From: Leptospira tipperaryensis
GTDB lineage: Bacteria > Spirochaetota > Leptospiria > Leptospirales > Leptospiraceae
Length of the DNA stretch: 64,000 nt
Direction of reading: 5' to 3'
Assembly (NCBI RefSeq): GCF_001729245.1
Contig: NZ_CP015217.1
Span: forward strand, 1,552,001 to 1,616,000
Shown here: in pieces, positions 35,183 to 46,024 of the stretch
Layout of the letters: each line of letters begins with the position of its first letter
How positions within the stretch are numbered: position 1 is the stretch's first letter
Position numbers and translations under genes: made by a program
The notes under the pieces: generated by a model
The model's database searches: none
What the model was told of the DNA's origin: nothing
Seen by the model: only the letters and a program-made list of their open reading frames with translations

Positions 35183-36831
35183 ATCTATTAATGAAAGAAT
35201 TTCTCTGGAGTCCTTACCAGTTTGTATTTCTTGGATCTTTCTTGCTGCTTTACTTAGCTGAGAATCAGTTTAAATGGAATCGAAAGACGGTTCTTGGCGC
35301 TTCCGCTTTTGTCGCACTTAGCCTCTCGATCTATTTGTTCGGACCGAATCTGAAAGCTAAATGGTGGTTGATTGACGATCACGAAATTTTTTATTTTCTA
35401 AAATCAAAGGATTCACAATCAAGCTGGCTGCAATACTTCTATATACTCCTGAATCAAACGGAAGTGGGAAACTTCGGCAACAGCCAGAGGTATCGTTCGT
35501 CCTATTATTTTCTTCGCGTCTTTGAAACTTTACTCTGGAAAGATAACCCACTTTTATGGTATTCTTTTCGATTAGGCATCGCCGCTTTATTTAGTTTTTC
35601 TATCTTAAAACTTTTAACAAAATATTTTTCTTTTTCTCTCTCCTTTCTATTTTTGCTTTCAGTTTTTTCTTTACGCTATTGGTCCGATATCTTTTCCCGA
35701 ATGGCGACGAGTGAAACTTATGCGGTACTCGGTATAAGTTTGATTCTAATCGGAATTTCAAATTTTCGGAATCAATCTTCTAATTCTTTGTGGACTTATG
35801 TTTCGATTGCAGTCGGTGTAATGATTGCGGAAGGTGCTAAGGAGAATTTCCTAATTTTCATTTGTATTCCTCTCTTGATTTTATTTTTGGAAAGAAAGAC
35901 GTTGAAGACTTGGAGTTCAAAGGTTGTTTTGACGGTCCCGATTGTTTATGGAGGAAGTATTTTGCTTTCTCTGTATTTATTCTTTAGAAAGGTTCAAGTC
36001 GATATTTACGGAAATAGTACAAAAGCCTCGGATAGGCTGTCTGTTTTTCTCAATTATTTAAACAATGAGTTAGTCATCGGTTGTATGATTTTGATTGGTA
36101 TTTTGATCATACTGATTGTTTTTTATTCGATAAAATTTAGAAAGTACTCTGTTTCTTTTCCGGAATTGATTCCATTCTTCTTTTTCGGGCTCTTACTTAT
36201 CAATATCCTTTTTTACAACGGGAGTTGGCCGACAAATTCTAGATATGATTTTCCTGGACTTTTGGGATATCAATGTGTGATAGCTTTTACGGTTTATTTG
36301 ATTGTTTCGAAAATTTTAGACCTTGCAAAGGTAACTCTTCCCGAAAAGAATTTTGTTGCGAACCTAATTTTAATTTTCTTTCTATGTTCGTTTACTCCGT
36401 TGAGCAGTATAACAAATCTGCAAAGAGATTCACGAATCAATATGAAGAGAACGCAAGAGTTTACTTCTTTTTTGAATGTCTTTCTCGCTGATAAATCGGA
36501 TCGTTTTATTATTTTTTATGTAAACCAGGCATTCGACTTTGAACCCGTTGACTCTTTTTTGAGATTCTTAAATTACTATGAAGATGCACGGCATCGGATG
36601 CTCATCGTGACAAAGTCGGAAGCCGAATCCAAATTTAAAAACGGTCTTTTGAATTATTTAAGAACGGTTTCAAAAGATGGATCTGTCGAAAGGAAAATTT
36701 TACCCTTCGACTCGAAGGCTTTAAAGGGGAAGCCGTGTATTCTTTTACTCTTTCCTCCAGCCTCCTTACAAGACGCGCCTAATATTCCGGAGTGTAAGGA
36801 TGTAGATATTAAACTTGTTCCGTTTCAATAA
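35179..36831 (+). CDS. Multi-pass membrane protein, possible GT-C (GtrC-like) transferase
   Basis: A 550-residue protein starting at GTG with about ten transmembrane segments in the first 420 residues and a hydrophilic C-terminal region. It is not a close match to any family I recognise. An Asp-Asp pair (WWLIDDHEIF, about residues 65-74) in the first periplasmic loop resembles the acidic motif of GT-C enzymes. Next to a GtrB-like gene it probably transfers the polyprenyl-linked sugar onto the O-chain in the periplasm. No GtrA-type flippase gene is adjacent. Confidence 0.6.
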   Translation: MNLLMKEFLWSPYQFVFLGSFLLLYLAENQFKWNRKTVLGASAFVALSLSIYLFGPNLKAKWWLIDDHEIFYFLKSKDSQSSWLQYFYILLNQTEVGNFGNSQRYRSSYYFLRVFETLLWKDNPLLWYSFRLGIAALFSFSILKLLTKYFSFSLSFLFLLSVFSLRYWSDIFSRMATSETYAVLGISLILIGISNFRNQSSNSLWTYVSIAVGVMIAEGAKENFLIFICIPLLILFLERKTLKTWSSKVVLTVPIVYGGSILLSLYLFFRKVQVDIYGNSTKASDRLSVFLNYLNNELVIGCMILIGILIILIVFYSIKFRKYSVSFPELIPFFFFGLLLINILFYNGSWPTNSRYDFPGLLGYQCVIAFTVYLIVSKILDLAKVTLPEKNFVANLILIFFLCSFTPLSSITNLQRDSRINMKRTQEFTSFLNVFLADKSDRFIIFYVNQAFDFEPVDSFLRFLNYYEDARHRMLIVTKSEAESKFKNGLLNYLRTVSKDGSVERKILPFDSKALKGKPCILLLFPPASLQDAPNIPECKDVDIKLVPFQ

Positions 36832-36954
36832 AGGGTTGATAAGATCTTTATAGGATCTCCTTGATTTGTGCGCGCTGTTATCTCTAAAGATATTCTTTCT
36901 ATATTACGGTTTAATAATGAGTAATTACCGTCTGAAATTCTTCTTTTGAAAGCT

Positions 36955-37788
36955 ATGAAAACACCAAAAGTATCCATCATCACAATCAATTACAATGATC
37001 GAGAGGGTCTCGAAAAGACAATCCTTTCCGTTCGAAATCAAAACTTCGATCAGTATGAGCATGTTATCATAGACGCAGGTTCCAAGGACGGAAGTGTCGA
37101 CGTTATTAAGAAATATAAGGATAAAATTTCTCATTGGGTAAGCGAGAAGGATAAAGGGATTTACGACGGCCAAAATAAAGGAATCTCAGCTGCGAGGGGA
37201 GAATATTGTCTATTTCTCAATTCAGGCGATTTTCTTGTCGACTCGAATGTTCTAAAAGATGTGTTCTCAAAAGATCACAAAGAAGATTTTCTCTACGGGG
37301 ATATGCTAATTGATTCCGGAATTGGAAAGGTCGTTTACGGAAAGAGTCCCGAAGACTTGGATCTATACTTTCTATCTTACGGAGTGCTTTGGCACTGCGT
37401 AACCTTTATTCGCAGATCCTTATTTAAGAAATTTGGAATGTATGATACATCTTATAAAATCGCCGCAGATGTGGATTTTTTTCTAAAGGCGATCGGAGTT
37501 GGCGCTTCTTCTTGGCGATACATTTCCGAAAGGCCGATTAGTCAATTTAATACTTTCGGTTTTGGTTCGAATCCGAAGAATGAAAAACTTCTGGAGGACG
37601 AAAGGGCTCGTATGAGAAACGATTATTTGTCGCCTGCCACCTTGAATCTTTTAGCACAATATCATAAAATGAAGAAGGATTATACAATCTTTTCCTACTT
37701 TTATTTGCCCCAGATTCTAAACCTCTTTCGTAATCTTTCTTTTCTGAGAACTCTAAATCGAAAGATTTTTCAATTTCTTAATAGGTGA
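36955..37788 (+). CDS. Glycosyltransferase family 2
   Basis: GT-A glycosyltransferase, 277 residues from ATG 36955 (a TTG at 36946 would add three). VSIITINYNDREGLEKTI, IDAGSKDGSVD and FLNSGDFLVDSNVL are GT2 motifs of the WcaA/colanic-type subgroup; KIAADVDFFLKA follows. The Asp of the metal motif sits in NSGD, common in this subgroup. It lies about 120 bases after the GtrC-like gene, in which space no gene is seen. The sugar is unknown. Confidence 0.82.
   Translation: MKTPKVSIITINYNDREGLEKTILSVRNQNFDQYEHVIIDAGSKDGSVDVIKKYKDKISHWVSEKDKGIYDGQNKGISAARGEYCLFLNSGDFLVDSNVLKDVFSKDHKEDFLYGDMLIDSGIGKVVYGKSPEDLDLYFLSYGVLWHCVTFIRRSLFKKFGMYDTSYKIAADVDFFLKAIGVGASSWRYISERPISQFNTFGFGSNPKNEKLLEDERARMRNDYLSPATLNLLAQYHKMKKDYTIFSYFYLPQILNLFRNLSFLRTLNRKIFQFLNR
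37783..37788 (+). promoter_or_regulatory. Ribosome binding site for TTG 37798
   Basis: AGGTGA overlaps the stop of the previous gene and lies 9 bases before TTG 37798, supporting that start for the next transferase-like gene. Confidence 0.6.
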
Positions 37789-37797
37789 CCGATTAAA

Positions 37798-38625
37798 TTG
37801 AAAATACTCGTTTTTATAAATCACTTTTACGGCAAAAATCCTTTTTTTAAAGGAAGATCGACGGTTGATACGGAAAAACTTTCTCCGAAACTTCTTAAAA
37901 AAACGGAAGAGAGAAAACTACATTTACAAACAACGATTCGTTCCTTAAAAACTTTAGGCGACTCGGTCGATATAAAAATCTGCGGGTATCAGGGGAAGTC
38001 TTTGGTGGACTTGGATTTTGATTTTGAGAATACGATTGATAAACCGACGGACATTATGTATGCCAGTTTGTTGAAGATGGGTGAGTTCATTGAAGAATAT
38101 GATTACTTCATCAATATCGAAGATGATATTCTCTTAGAAAAAGAGGCCTTTGATAGAATCGTTTCGTTTGATGAAAATTCTGAAATCAATGAGATCTTAC
38201 ATCCAAATCGCTTGGAAAGGGATCAGCGGGGAAAACTTTTTTGCATCGATTTGAAATGTGTTCCCGGTTGGACTTATAATCAGAAAACATTTTTTGGTAA
38301 AAAATTTCGACAAGCTATCAATCCCCATTCCGGCCTTGCAATTTTTAGAAAAGATAAATTTAAATACGCCCTTGATAAATCGGATATTCAGTCTCGGACT
38401 ATTCAACTTTACCTTGGGATGGATTCCGCTTTTGCGAGTATCCATTCTCCGTTTTTATTGTGGAGGTCTTTCGAAGAGGAAAGGTTTCATTCGGTTTTTC
38501 ATCAAGACAAGTGGGTTCAACCAAAACAAGATCTTATTACTTCCATCAATTGGAGGGATTTTGTTCCTCTTGTGATTCCTAAAATTCTCAAATACTTGGC
38601 TTTGTCCGTCGGCATTAAGTTTTAA
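37798..38625 (+). CDS. Putative GT-A fold glycosyltransferase
   Basis: A 275-residue protein starting at TTG, not closely matched to a family I can name. The segment YFINIEDDILLEKEAFD carries an acidic EDD motif like the metal site of GT-A enzymes, and PHSGLAIFRKDKF plus GMDSAF resemble acceptor-side loops. It stands among GT2 genes of the O-antigen locus, so a transferase role is likely. It could also be a non-catalytic relative. Confidence 0.55.
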   Translation: MKILVFINHFYGKNPFFKGRSTVDTEKLSPKLLKKTEERKLHLQTTIRSLKTLGDSVDIKICGYQGKSLVDLDFDFENTIDKPTDIMYASLLKMGEFIEEYDYFINIEDDILLEKEAFDRIVSFDENSEINEILHPNRLERDQRGKLFCIDLKCVPGWTYNQKTFFGKKFRQAINPHSGLAIFRKDKFKYALDKSDIQSRTIQLYLGMDSAFASIHSPFLLWRSFEEERFHSVFHQDKWVQPKQDLITSINWRDFVPLVIPKILKYLALSVGIKF

Positions 38626-38636
38626 TTTACCTTTTT

Positions 38637-38674
38637 CATCTTGAGTTCAAGATGATCTAAAGAATTTTTTAGAT
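38637..38674. terminator. Tandem inverted repeats, possible terminator or leader structure
   Basis: CATCTTGA/TCAAGATG (38637-38644 and 38647-38654, loop GT) is followed at once by ATCTAAA/TTTAGAT (38655-38661 and 38668-38674, loop GAATTT). They fill the gap between two transferase genes. The second loop and arm carry a short T-run. They could end the upstream transcript or act in the leader of the next gene. Confidence 0.45.
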
Positions 38675-38695
38675 TCTTTCTCTATTCATTTTACA

Positions 38696-40462
38696 ATGCA
38701 AAAAATCAATTTTCTTTTTCCCAGAGTCTCTCTTTTTCTTCAGAAGCTCCGTTATTTATTCAGACAATACCAGTATTTCTTTTTTAGATATACAACGAAG
38801 AATGTCGATACCGACTCGCTTCACTATCGACCTTTGATCAGCATTTTGGTTCCGGTTTACAATACACAGCTAAAACACTTGAAGGCGATGCTTCAATCGG
38901 TGAAATGCCAGACTTACGAAAATTGGGAATTGATCTTGCTCGATGATGCGTCTCCCGATGAAAAACCTGGGATCTATTTGAAAGAGGAAGCAAAGAGAAA
39001 TTCCAAAATTCGCTATTATCGTTCTGAAAAAAACGGAGGGATCAGCATTGCGACGAGACGCGCGTTAGGATATGCTTCCGGAGAATACATCGCGTTTCTG
39101 GATCACGACGATCGGTTGTCAAAGGATGCGTTATGGACCATTGTCGATGCTCTTCAAGAGAAGACGAATCGTCCTGAGTTTTTATATTCCGACGAAATTT
39201 TTCAGTCTAAAAACTTAGGAGTTTTTTCCGTGTCCGCTAAACCGGATTTTTCTCCGGAGAAATTGATTTCGCATAATTATATCTGTCACTTTGTAGTAGT
39301 TGCAAAAAATCTAATAGAAAAAATGGGCGGGATACGAGAAGGATACGACGGAAGCCAGGATCATGAGTTTGCGCTTCGGGCTTCTCGCCATACGGATCGA
39401 ATTCGAAGGCTTCCATTTTTCTTATATATTTGGCGTTTGCATGGGGAAAGTTTCTCGAGAAAGAAGGCCGAAGTCTGCGAAAGAAGTTCACAGAAAGCGA
39501 TTGCCGAATACTATGCGGAAAAAAACGAAATCGTAGAACGCATCGATCCCGGTCACTATCCGTTTACATATCACGCGCTGCGTAAACCCAAGACAAAACG
39601 TTCGATGCTTATAGTCGTTCTGAAATCCGACTTAGAACTCGATAGCCTATATTCAAGAATTTTAAAACTTACCAAAACGACTTCGAACGTAACTTTTGAA
39701 ATTGCGATCGGAGTGGATGAGATGGAAGAAGCTCAAGTTTCGAAATGGACTTTTCCGGAGAATATAAAGATTCATTTGCGAAAATCTTCGAGTCGAAATC
39801 TGAACTCCAAAGAAATCAATCGTCTTGTCTCCGATACAAAAGGAGATTTTATTTTTCTCTGGAATCCAATCCTAAGTCCTCTAAAAGAAGACTGGCTCTA
39901 TGAGTTATTGCAGCACGGAGAATCGAATGGGATCGGCGCTGTTTCACCGGTTGTCACAAATCCTAAGAGAGAGCTTCTTTATTCTTCTTTGATCTTTGGA
40001 AAAGAGGGTTTTATTGGAATTTCCGGAAACGGACTTTCAGCAAAGAAGGCAAAAATTTGGTCCGGAGAATGGATCGAAAAAAACGTTTCAGCCCTTTCAA
40101 AAAATATTCTTCTGATCTCTCGTAATAACTGGGAAATGCTGCAAGGGATAGATGAGGCATTGAGTGATTCTTATTGGGACGTGGATCTTTCGATTCGTCT
40201 CAGAGAAAAAGGGCTGAGACTCGTAAGTAATCCTTTTTCAGAATTCTTAAACGAATCAGAGCTTGATTGTTTTTCGGAATTTCATCCGGGAAATTCTAAA
40301 GTAAAAACGGATCGAAAGATTCTTCTTAAGAAATGGGGAGATCGTCTGGAAACGGATCCTTTTTATTCTCCTCATTTGGACTTAGTAGGAGCGGATCGTC
40401 TCCCGAAAGGATTGCTTCACGGTTTTTGTGAATGGTTTTGGAAACGCAGGTGGAAGTCCTAA
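38696..40462 (+). CDS. Two-domain glycosyltransferase, GT2 N-terminal domain
   Basis: A 588-residue protein. Residues about 45-300 form a GT2 domain: ILVPVYNTQLKHLKAML, LLDDASPDE, the metal motif FLDHDDRLSK and GSQDHEFALRAS. Residues about 310-560 form a second, weaker GT-A-like domain (FLWNPILSPLKEDW and DSYWDVDLSIRLREKG). This layout is found in large rhamnosyl- and O-antigen transferases that add more than one residue. The final region is basic. Donors are unknown. Confidence 0.78.
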   Translation: MQKINFLFPRVSLFLQKLRYLFRQYQYFFFRYTTKNVDTDSLHYRPLISILVPVYNTQLKHLKAMLQSVKCQTYENWELILLDDASPDEKPGIYLKEEAKRNSKIRYYRSEKNGGISIATRRALGYASGEYIAFLDHDDRLSKDALWTIVDALQEKTNRPEFLYSDEIFQSKNLGVFSVSAKPDFSPEKLISHNYICHFVVVAKNLIEKMGGIREGYDGSQDHEFALRASRHTDRIRRLPFFLYIWRLHGESFSRKKAEVCERSSQKAIAEYYAEKNEIVERIDPGHYPFTYHALRKPKTKRSMLIVVLKSDLELDSLYSRILKLTKTTSNVTFEIAIGVDEMEEAQVSKWTFPENIKIHLRKSSSRNLNSKEINRLVSDTKGDFIFLWNPILSPLKEDWLYELLQHGESNGIGAVSPVVTNPKRELLYSSLIFGKEGFIGISGNGLSAKKAKIWSGEWIEKNVSALSKNILLISRNNWEMLQGIDEALSDSYWDVDLSIRLREKGLRLVSNPFSEFLNESELDCFSEFHPGNSKVKTDRKILLKKWGDRLETDPFYSPHLDLVGADRLPKGLLHGFCEWFWKRRWKS

Positions 40463-40616
40463 ATGCTTTTTAAGCACATGAGGTTTTTATTTTTTCAGCC
40501 TCCCTTTCTTTCCTTATTGATAAATAAATTTTGATCGCGAAGTGCGAAATCTAAAATTCTTTGGTATTCTTATGCTGGATTTTAGAATTTTTTAGCTTTC
40601 GATCCAGTAAAGGTAT
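40463..40616. other. Intergenic region before rfbC; weak hairpin and possible promoter
   Basis: There is no gene in these 154 bases. TGCTT/AAGCA early in the gap is followed by GAGG and a T-rich stretch, which could be a weak terminator. TTGATC (40531) with TAAAAT (40552) is a promoter-like pair but with a short 15-base spacer. The gap separates the AT-richer serovar-type genes from the conserved rhamnose operon, so a separate promoter here is plausible. Confidence 0.3.
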
Positions 40617-41177
40617 ATGCAATTTAAAAGATTTCCTATAGAAGGCCCTGTCCTTATCGAACCGAAAGTTTATGGAGACGAACGAGGTTTTTTCTTTGAA
40701 TCCTTCAAGACATCGACCTTCGTGAACGAAAACATTCCCGTTGATTTTCATCAAGATAATCACTCCCGATCATCGCGCGGAGTTCTGCGAGGGATGCACT
40801 TTCAGATTCCTCCTTATGAACAAGGGAAACTTGTGCGTGTCGTTCGAGGCAGAGTAATAGACGTGATCATTGATATTCGCAAGGGATCGCCTACGTTTGG
40901 TCAATGGATTTCCGCGGATCTATCAGAGGAGAATAAGAATATTTTCTGGGTTCCTCCTGGTTTTGCGCACGGATTCATAACTTTAGAAGATAATACCGAC
41001 TTTCTCTACAAAGTAACGCAAGAATACAATCCCCAGAAAGAGATCGGAATCCGATGGGAAGATCCTGCTATCGGAATTCCTTGGAAGACTTGGTTGCCTG
41101 ATTTCGATTTTATCATTTCCAAAAGAGATCATGAAACTCCGTTCCTTTCCGATTTTCAAACTCCATTCGTATATTAG
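40617..41177 (+). CDS. rfbC: dTDP-4-dehydrorhamnose 3,5-epimerase
   Basis: RmlC cupin, 186 residues, third enzyme of dTDP-L-rhamnose synthesis. DERGFFFESFKTSTF, FHQDNHSRSSRGVLRGMHFQ and WVPPGFAHGF are the core motifs, with His of LRGMH and the late Tyr (FLYKVTQEYNP) in the active site. It opens the rfbC-rfbD-rfbB-rfbA set. AAAGG lies just upstream of the ATG. Confidence 0.96.
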   Translation: MQFKRFPIEGPVLIEPKVYGDERGFFFESFKTSTFVNENIPVDFHQDNHSRSSRGVLRGMHFQIPPYEQGKLVRVVRGRVIDVIIDIRKGSPTFGQWISADLSEENKNIFWVPPGFAHGFITLEDNTDFLYKVTQEYNPQKEIGIRWEDPAIGIPWKTWLPDFDFIISKRDHETPFLSDFQTPFVY

Positions 41178-41180
41178 AAT

Positions 41181-42097
<917 letters not shown>

Positions 42098-42101
<4 letters not shown>

Positions 42102-43147
42102 AAAACATTTTAGTCACCGGAGGGGCCGGCTTTATCGGCTCCAACTTCGTTCATCAGATTTTGGAAGATACGAAGGAATATCACGTTTTTGTTTTGGATA
42201 AACTTACATATGCTGGAAATTTGAAAAGTTTGGACCGTTGGAAAAACGACCCGCGGTTTACCTTTATCAAAGCGGATATTGCGGTGAAAGACGATGTCTT
42301 CTCCATCTTTCAAAAACATTCCTTTGATTACGTGGCTCATTTCGCCGCGGAAAGTCACGTGGATCGTTCGATCTTAGGGCCTGAAGAGTTTATCAAAACG
42401 AATGTCCTTGGAACATTCTACCTCTTGGACGCGGCACGTTTGCAGTGGAAAGATGAGTATAAAGGAAAGAAGTTTCTTCACGTTTCTACGGATGAAGTTT
42501 TCGGGACGTTAGGCGAAACTGGATTCTTTACGGAAGAAACTCCTTATGCGCCGAATTCTCCTTATTCGGCTTCGAAAGCGGGTTCGGATCATATCGTTCG
42601 ATCCTACTTTCATACATACCACATGCCGGTCGTTACCACCAATTGTTCCAATAATTACGGGCCTTATCATTTTCCGGAAAAATTAATTCCGCTTATGATC
42701 TTAAATTGTCTTCACGCAAAACCTCTGCCCGTTTACGGGGATGGGAAGAATATTCGAGATTGGTTATATGTTAAGGATCACTGCACCGCACTCAGCGCTG
42801 CGCTCTTTCAAGGGGTTCCGGGTGAAACTTACAATATCGGAACTCGAAACGAGAAAAAAAATATCGATATCGTTCATTCCATTTGTTCGATCATGGACGA
42901 GTTGCATCCTTCGGGGGCTCCTCATTCTCAATTGATCCAGTATGTCAAGGACAGACCGGGGCACGATTTTCGATACGCGATCGATCCTTCGAAAATTGAA
43001 AAAGAACTCGGGTGGAAGCCGAAGTCCAGTTTTGAATCGGCGCTTCGAGAGACGATCGAATGGTATTTGGCTAACGAATCCTGGTGGAAAGAAATTCTTT
43101 CCGGCGAGTATAAAGAATATTATCAAAATCAATACGAGACACGTTAA
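42098..43147 (+). CDS. rfbB: dTDP-glucose 4,6-dehydratase
   Basis: RmlB, 349 residues. The cofactor motif VTGGAGFIGSNFVHQ, the Thr of HVSTDEVFG, and Tyr-xxx-Lys in NSPYSASKAGSDH are all present, with ETYNIGTRNEKKN near the C-terminal part. It makes dTDP-4-keto-6-deoxyglucose. It overlaps rfbD by four bases and is directly followed by rfbA. Confidence 0.96.
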
Positions 43148-44032
43148 ATGAAATCTAGAAAAGGGATCATTCTCGCGGGCGGATCCGGCACAAGACTCTA
43201 CCCGGTTACTCACGTAATTTCAAAACAGCTTCTTCCGGTTTATGATAAACCGATGATATACTATCCTCTTACCACTTTGATGTTGGCGGGTATTAGAGAA
43301 ATCTTAATCATCTCGACGCCGCAAGCAACTCCGATGTATCAGGAACTTCTTGGAGATGGGAAACGTTGGGGACTTGAAATCGAATACGAAGTGCAACCGG
43401 ATCCGGGCGGGCTCGCGCAAGCGTATCTCATCGGAGAAAAATTTGTCAACGGTCATCCGTCCGTTTTGATTTTAGGAGATAATATCTATTTCGGTCACGA
43501 GCTCTCCGAACTTTTAAGCGATGCTTCCGAGAAAGAATCCGGTTCGACCGTTTTTGCTTATCCTGTTCACGATCCCGAACGCTACGGGGTCGTAGAATTT
43601 GATTCCAATCGGCGAGCGATTTCTATCGAGGAAAAACCTGTAAAACCTAAGTCGAGTTATGCGGTAACGGGTTTGTATTTTTATGACGAACAAGTCGTCG
43701 AGATCGCAAAAGCGATTAAACCTTCACCGAGGGGAGAATTGGAAATCACAGACGTAAATCGTGTCTACCTGGAAAGAGGGGAGTTGAACGTTCAAGTGAT
43801 GGGGCGCGGATACGCGTGGCTTGATACGGGAACTCACGAATCGCTTTTAGAGGCTTCCGTTTTTATCGAGACGATTGAAAAACGTCAGGGGCTTAAAGTG
43901 GCCTGTCCGGAAGAAATTGCGTTTCGAAAAGGATTTATAAGCGCGTCTCAACTGGAAGAATTGATCGAACCCTTGAAGAAGAACGGCTACGGACAATACC
44001 TCATCAAAATCCTCAACGAAAAGTTTTACTAA
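43148..44032 (+). CDS. rfbA: Glucose-1-phosphate thymidylyltransferase
   Basis: RmlA, 294 residues, makes dTDP-glucose. [16 protein letters not shown] is the nucleotide-binding signature, followed by [26 protein letters not shown] and [13 protein letters not shown] are also typical. The start codon immediately follows the rfbB stop. The order C-D-B-A is that seen in Leptospira rfb loci. Confidence 0.97.
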   Translation: MKSRKGIILAGGSGTRLYPVTHVISKQLLPVYDKPMIYYPLTTLMLAGIREILIISTPQATPMYQELLGDGKRWGLEIEYEVQPDPGGLAQAYLIGEKFVNGHPSVLILGDNIYFGHELSELLSDASEKESGSTVFAYPVHDPERYGVVEFDSNRRAISIEEKPVKPKSSYAVTGLYFYDEQVVEIAKAIKPSPRGELEITDVNRVYLERGELNVQVMGRGYAWLDTGTHESLLEASVFIETIEKRQGLKVACPEEIAFRKGFISASQLEELIEPLKKNGYGQYLIKILNEKFY

Positions 44033-44136
44033 AAAGAAACTTATTGATCTCTTAAGAAAATGATTTCGAGCAAAGAGAACGTTTTGAATGTCAGAACTCA
44101 GACCTTAAATTCTTGCTGTTCTAACGTTTTGTTTCT

Positions 44137-45105
44137 ATGATATATTATAATATTCTAACAATCACATATAATTCCGAAAAATTCATTCAGGCTCTGGACG
44201 GGTCTATGGATCTCCCGCCAAATTGGAATTGGGTAATTTGGGATAATCATTCTCAGGATAATACGGCCTCGATTCTTTCCGATATCTCAAAGAAAACACA
44301 GAGGATCGTTCATATACACGATCGAAATCTCGGATTTGCCGGCGGAAATAACGAAGCGAGTAAGATTGCTCCGCAATCGGATTGGATTCTTCTCATCAAC
44401 CCGGACGCGAGATTGAACTCCGATTTTTTCAAACAGTGCGAAACCACTTTGGAATCGAGAGGGAAAGAATATTCTATTTTTTCCTTTTTGATGTTAAAAG
44501 AAAATCAAGGTGAGATTGTCGACGGAGCGGGGGACGTCTATCACGTTTCGGGCGCCGCTTGGAGAAGGGGTTACAAACAAAAACTTTCGAAAGAATATTT
44601 AACGGAAGAAGAAATCTTTTCCGCGTGCGGCGGAGCGATGGCGATCAAAACGGATCTCTGGAAAAAACTCGGAGGATTTGATTCCGATTTTTTTTGTTAC
44701 ATGGAAGACGTTGACCTAAGTTTTAGAGCGAGGCTTCTCGGTGAAAGAGTTCTTTTTGCGCCGAATATAAAAGTCTTTCATCACGGATTTGGTTCCACAA
44801 AGGAAAGAAGTTCTTTTTCTTTGTATTACGGTTTACGAAACGCTTTGATCGTTTATTGGAAGAATATGCCCTTATGGTTTGTGTTCCGATTTATGTTTCA
44901 TCATTTTCTTTTTTTCTCGATCAGTATTTTCTTTCATTCCTTGTTTACGAGCCCTAAGATTCTACTCGTTCCTTTTGCTTTTTTACGATATCTTCCCGGG
45001 CTCATCGTTAAACGAATTCGTTTTCGTAAGAATCGAATCGTTAAGTCGAGTAAACTTCTTCGCTGGATGAGCCGAGGTCCATTGGCTCCTTTCCGCAAAA
45101 AATAA
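44137..45105 (+). CDS. GT2 glycosyltransferase, probable rhamnosyltransferase
   Basis: GT-A family 2 enzyme of the WbbL/rhamnosyltransferase subgroup, 322 residues. WVIWDNHSQDNTASIL, NLGFAGGNNEASK, LLINPDARLNSDFF (Asp motif) and FCYMEDVDLSFRARLLG are the subgroup marks. Its C-terminal region is hydrophobic and basic, suggesting membrane association. It follows the dTDP-rhamnose genes by about 100 bases. The first of three related enzymes. Confidence 0.82.
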   Translation: MIYYNILTITYNSEKFIQALDGSMDLPPNWNWVIWDNHSQDNTASILSDISKKTQRIVHIHDRNLGFAGGNNEASKIAPQSDWILLINPDARLNSDFFKQCETTLESRGKEYSIFSFLMLKENQGEIVDGAGDVYHVSGAAWRRGYKQKLSKEYLTEEEIFSACGGAMAIKTDLWKKLGGFDSDFFCYMEDVDLSFRARLLGERVLFAPNIKVFHHGFGSTKERSSFSLYYGLRNALIVYWKNMPLWFVFRFMFHHFLFFSISIFFHSLFTSPKILLVPFAFLRYLPGLIVKRIRFRKNRIVKSSKLLRWMSRGPLAPFRKK

Positions 45106-45106
45106 T

Positions 45107-46003
45107 ATGCAAAAATCGTTTTCTCCGATTGCAATCATCGTAACTTTTAATCCGGAACTTCTATCCACTCTTGAGAATATTCAAAACTTAAACGCAAAGA
45201 ATGTTCCCGTTCTCGTCGTAGACAATCAATCGAAAAATATCGAGAAGATTCGCTCACAAATTCAAAAGCCGAATCTTCTGATTGAAAACGAAAACAATCT
45301 TGGGCTCGGATACGCTCTCAACAGAGGAATTGAATACGCAAAGAAGAATTCTTATTCGCACGTTTGGCTATTTGATCAGGATAGCCTTCTACAAATCGAA
45401 GCGATCGAAACGTTTCTACAAATCGTAAGTAGGGATGAAAATCGAAGGATCCGTGGAAAAAAAATCGGATCCTATGGACCGAACATTTTTGATACAATCA
45501 AAAATCGTAATATTTATGGAATTGAGAATGGAAACGGCCTTTTAGAAAATTCGTTTCTCATTACGTCGGGGAGCTTTTATTCGATTGCGGTTTTGGAAGA
45601 CGTAGGACTTATTAACGAAGACTTTTTTATCGATTACCTGGATTACGAATGGTGCTTTCGAGCGGCTCACAAAGGTTATGTTCACTGCGTAGTGTGTGAA
45701 GCACGAATGAAACATTCGATCGGGAATCAGTCCAGAAGAATCCTATGTTTATTTTCTATTTCGATCCATTCTCCCTTTCGTTGGTATTTTTTATTTCGAA
45801 ACGGTTTTCTCATTTGTAAGATGTCGCATATTCCATTTCGGTTTAAATTGGAGGTGCTTTTTAAAACGGGTCTTCGTTTTTGGATTCTCCCTTTTTTATC
45901 CGCCTCCATCTTACAAACGTATCGCCATATTTTTTGGGGAATCTTTGACGGAATCACCGGCAAGGAATCTTCATTCTTTAAAAAACTAGTATTAAAAAAA
46001 TAG
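45107..46003 (+). CDS. GT2 glycosyltransferase, probable rhamnosyltransferase (RfbN-like)
   Basis: A 298-residue GT2 enzyme. IAIIVTFNPELLSTLENI, VVDNQSKN, NNLGLGYALNRGIEYAKK and WLFDQDSLL are marks of the rhamnosyltransferase subgroup (RfbN/WbbL type), and IDYLDYEWCFRAAHKG is the acceptor-side segment. It begins one base after the previous gene. The donor is likely dTDP-L-rhamnose by context. Confidence 0.84.
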   Translation: MQKSFSPIAIIVTFNPELLSTLENIQNLNAKNVPVLVVDNQSKNIEKIRSQIQKPNLLIENENNLGLGYALNRGIEYAKKNSYSHVWLFDQDSLLQIEAIETFLQIVSRDENRRIRGKKIGSYGPNIFDTIKNRNIYGIENGNGLLENSFLITSGSFYSIAVLEDVGLINEDFFIDYLDYEWCFRAAHKGYVHCVVCEARMKHSIGNQSRRILCLFSISIHSPFRWYFLFRNGFLICKMSHIPFRFKLEVLFKTGLRFWILPFLSASILQTYRHIFWGIFDGITGKESSFFKKLVLKK

Positions 46004-46024
46004 AATCTGTTTAAGGATCGTATT

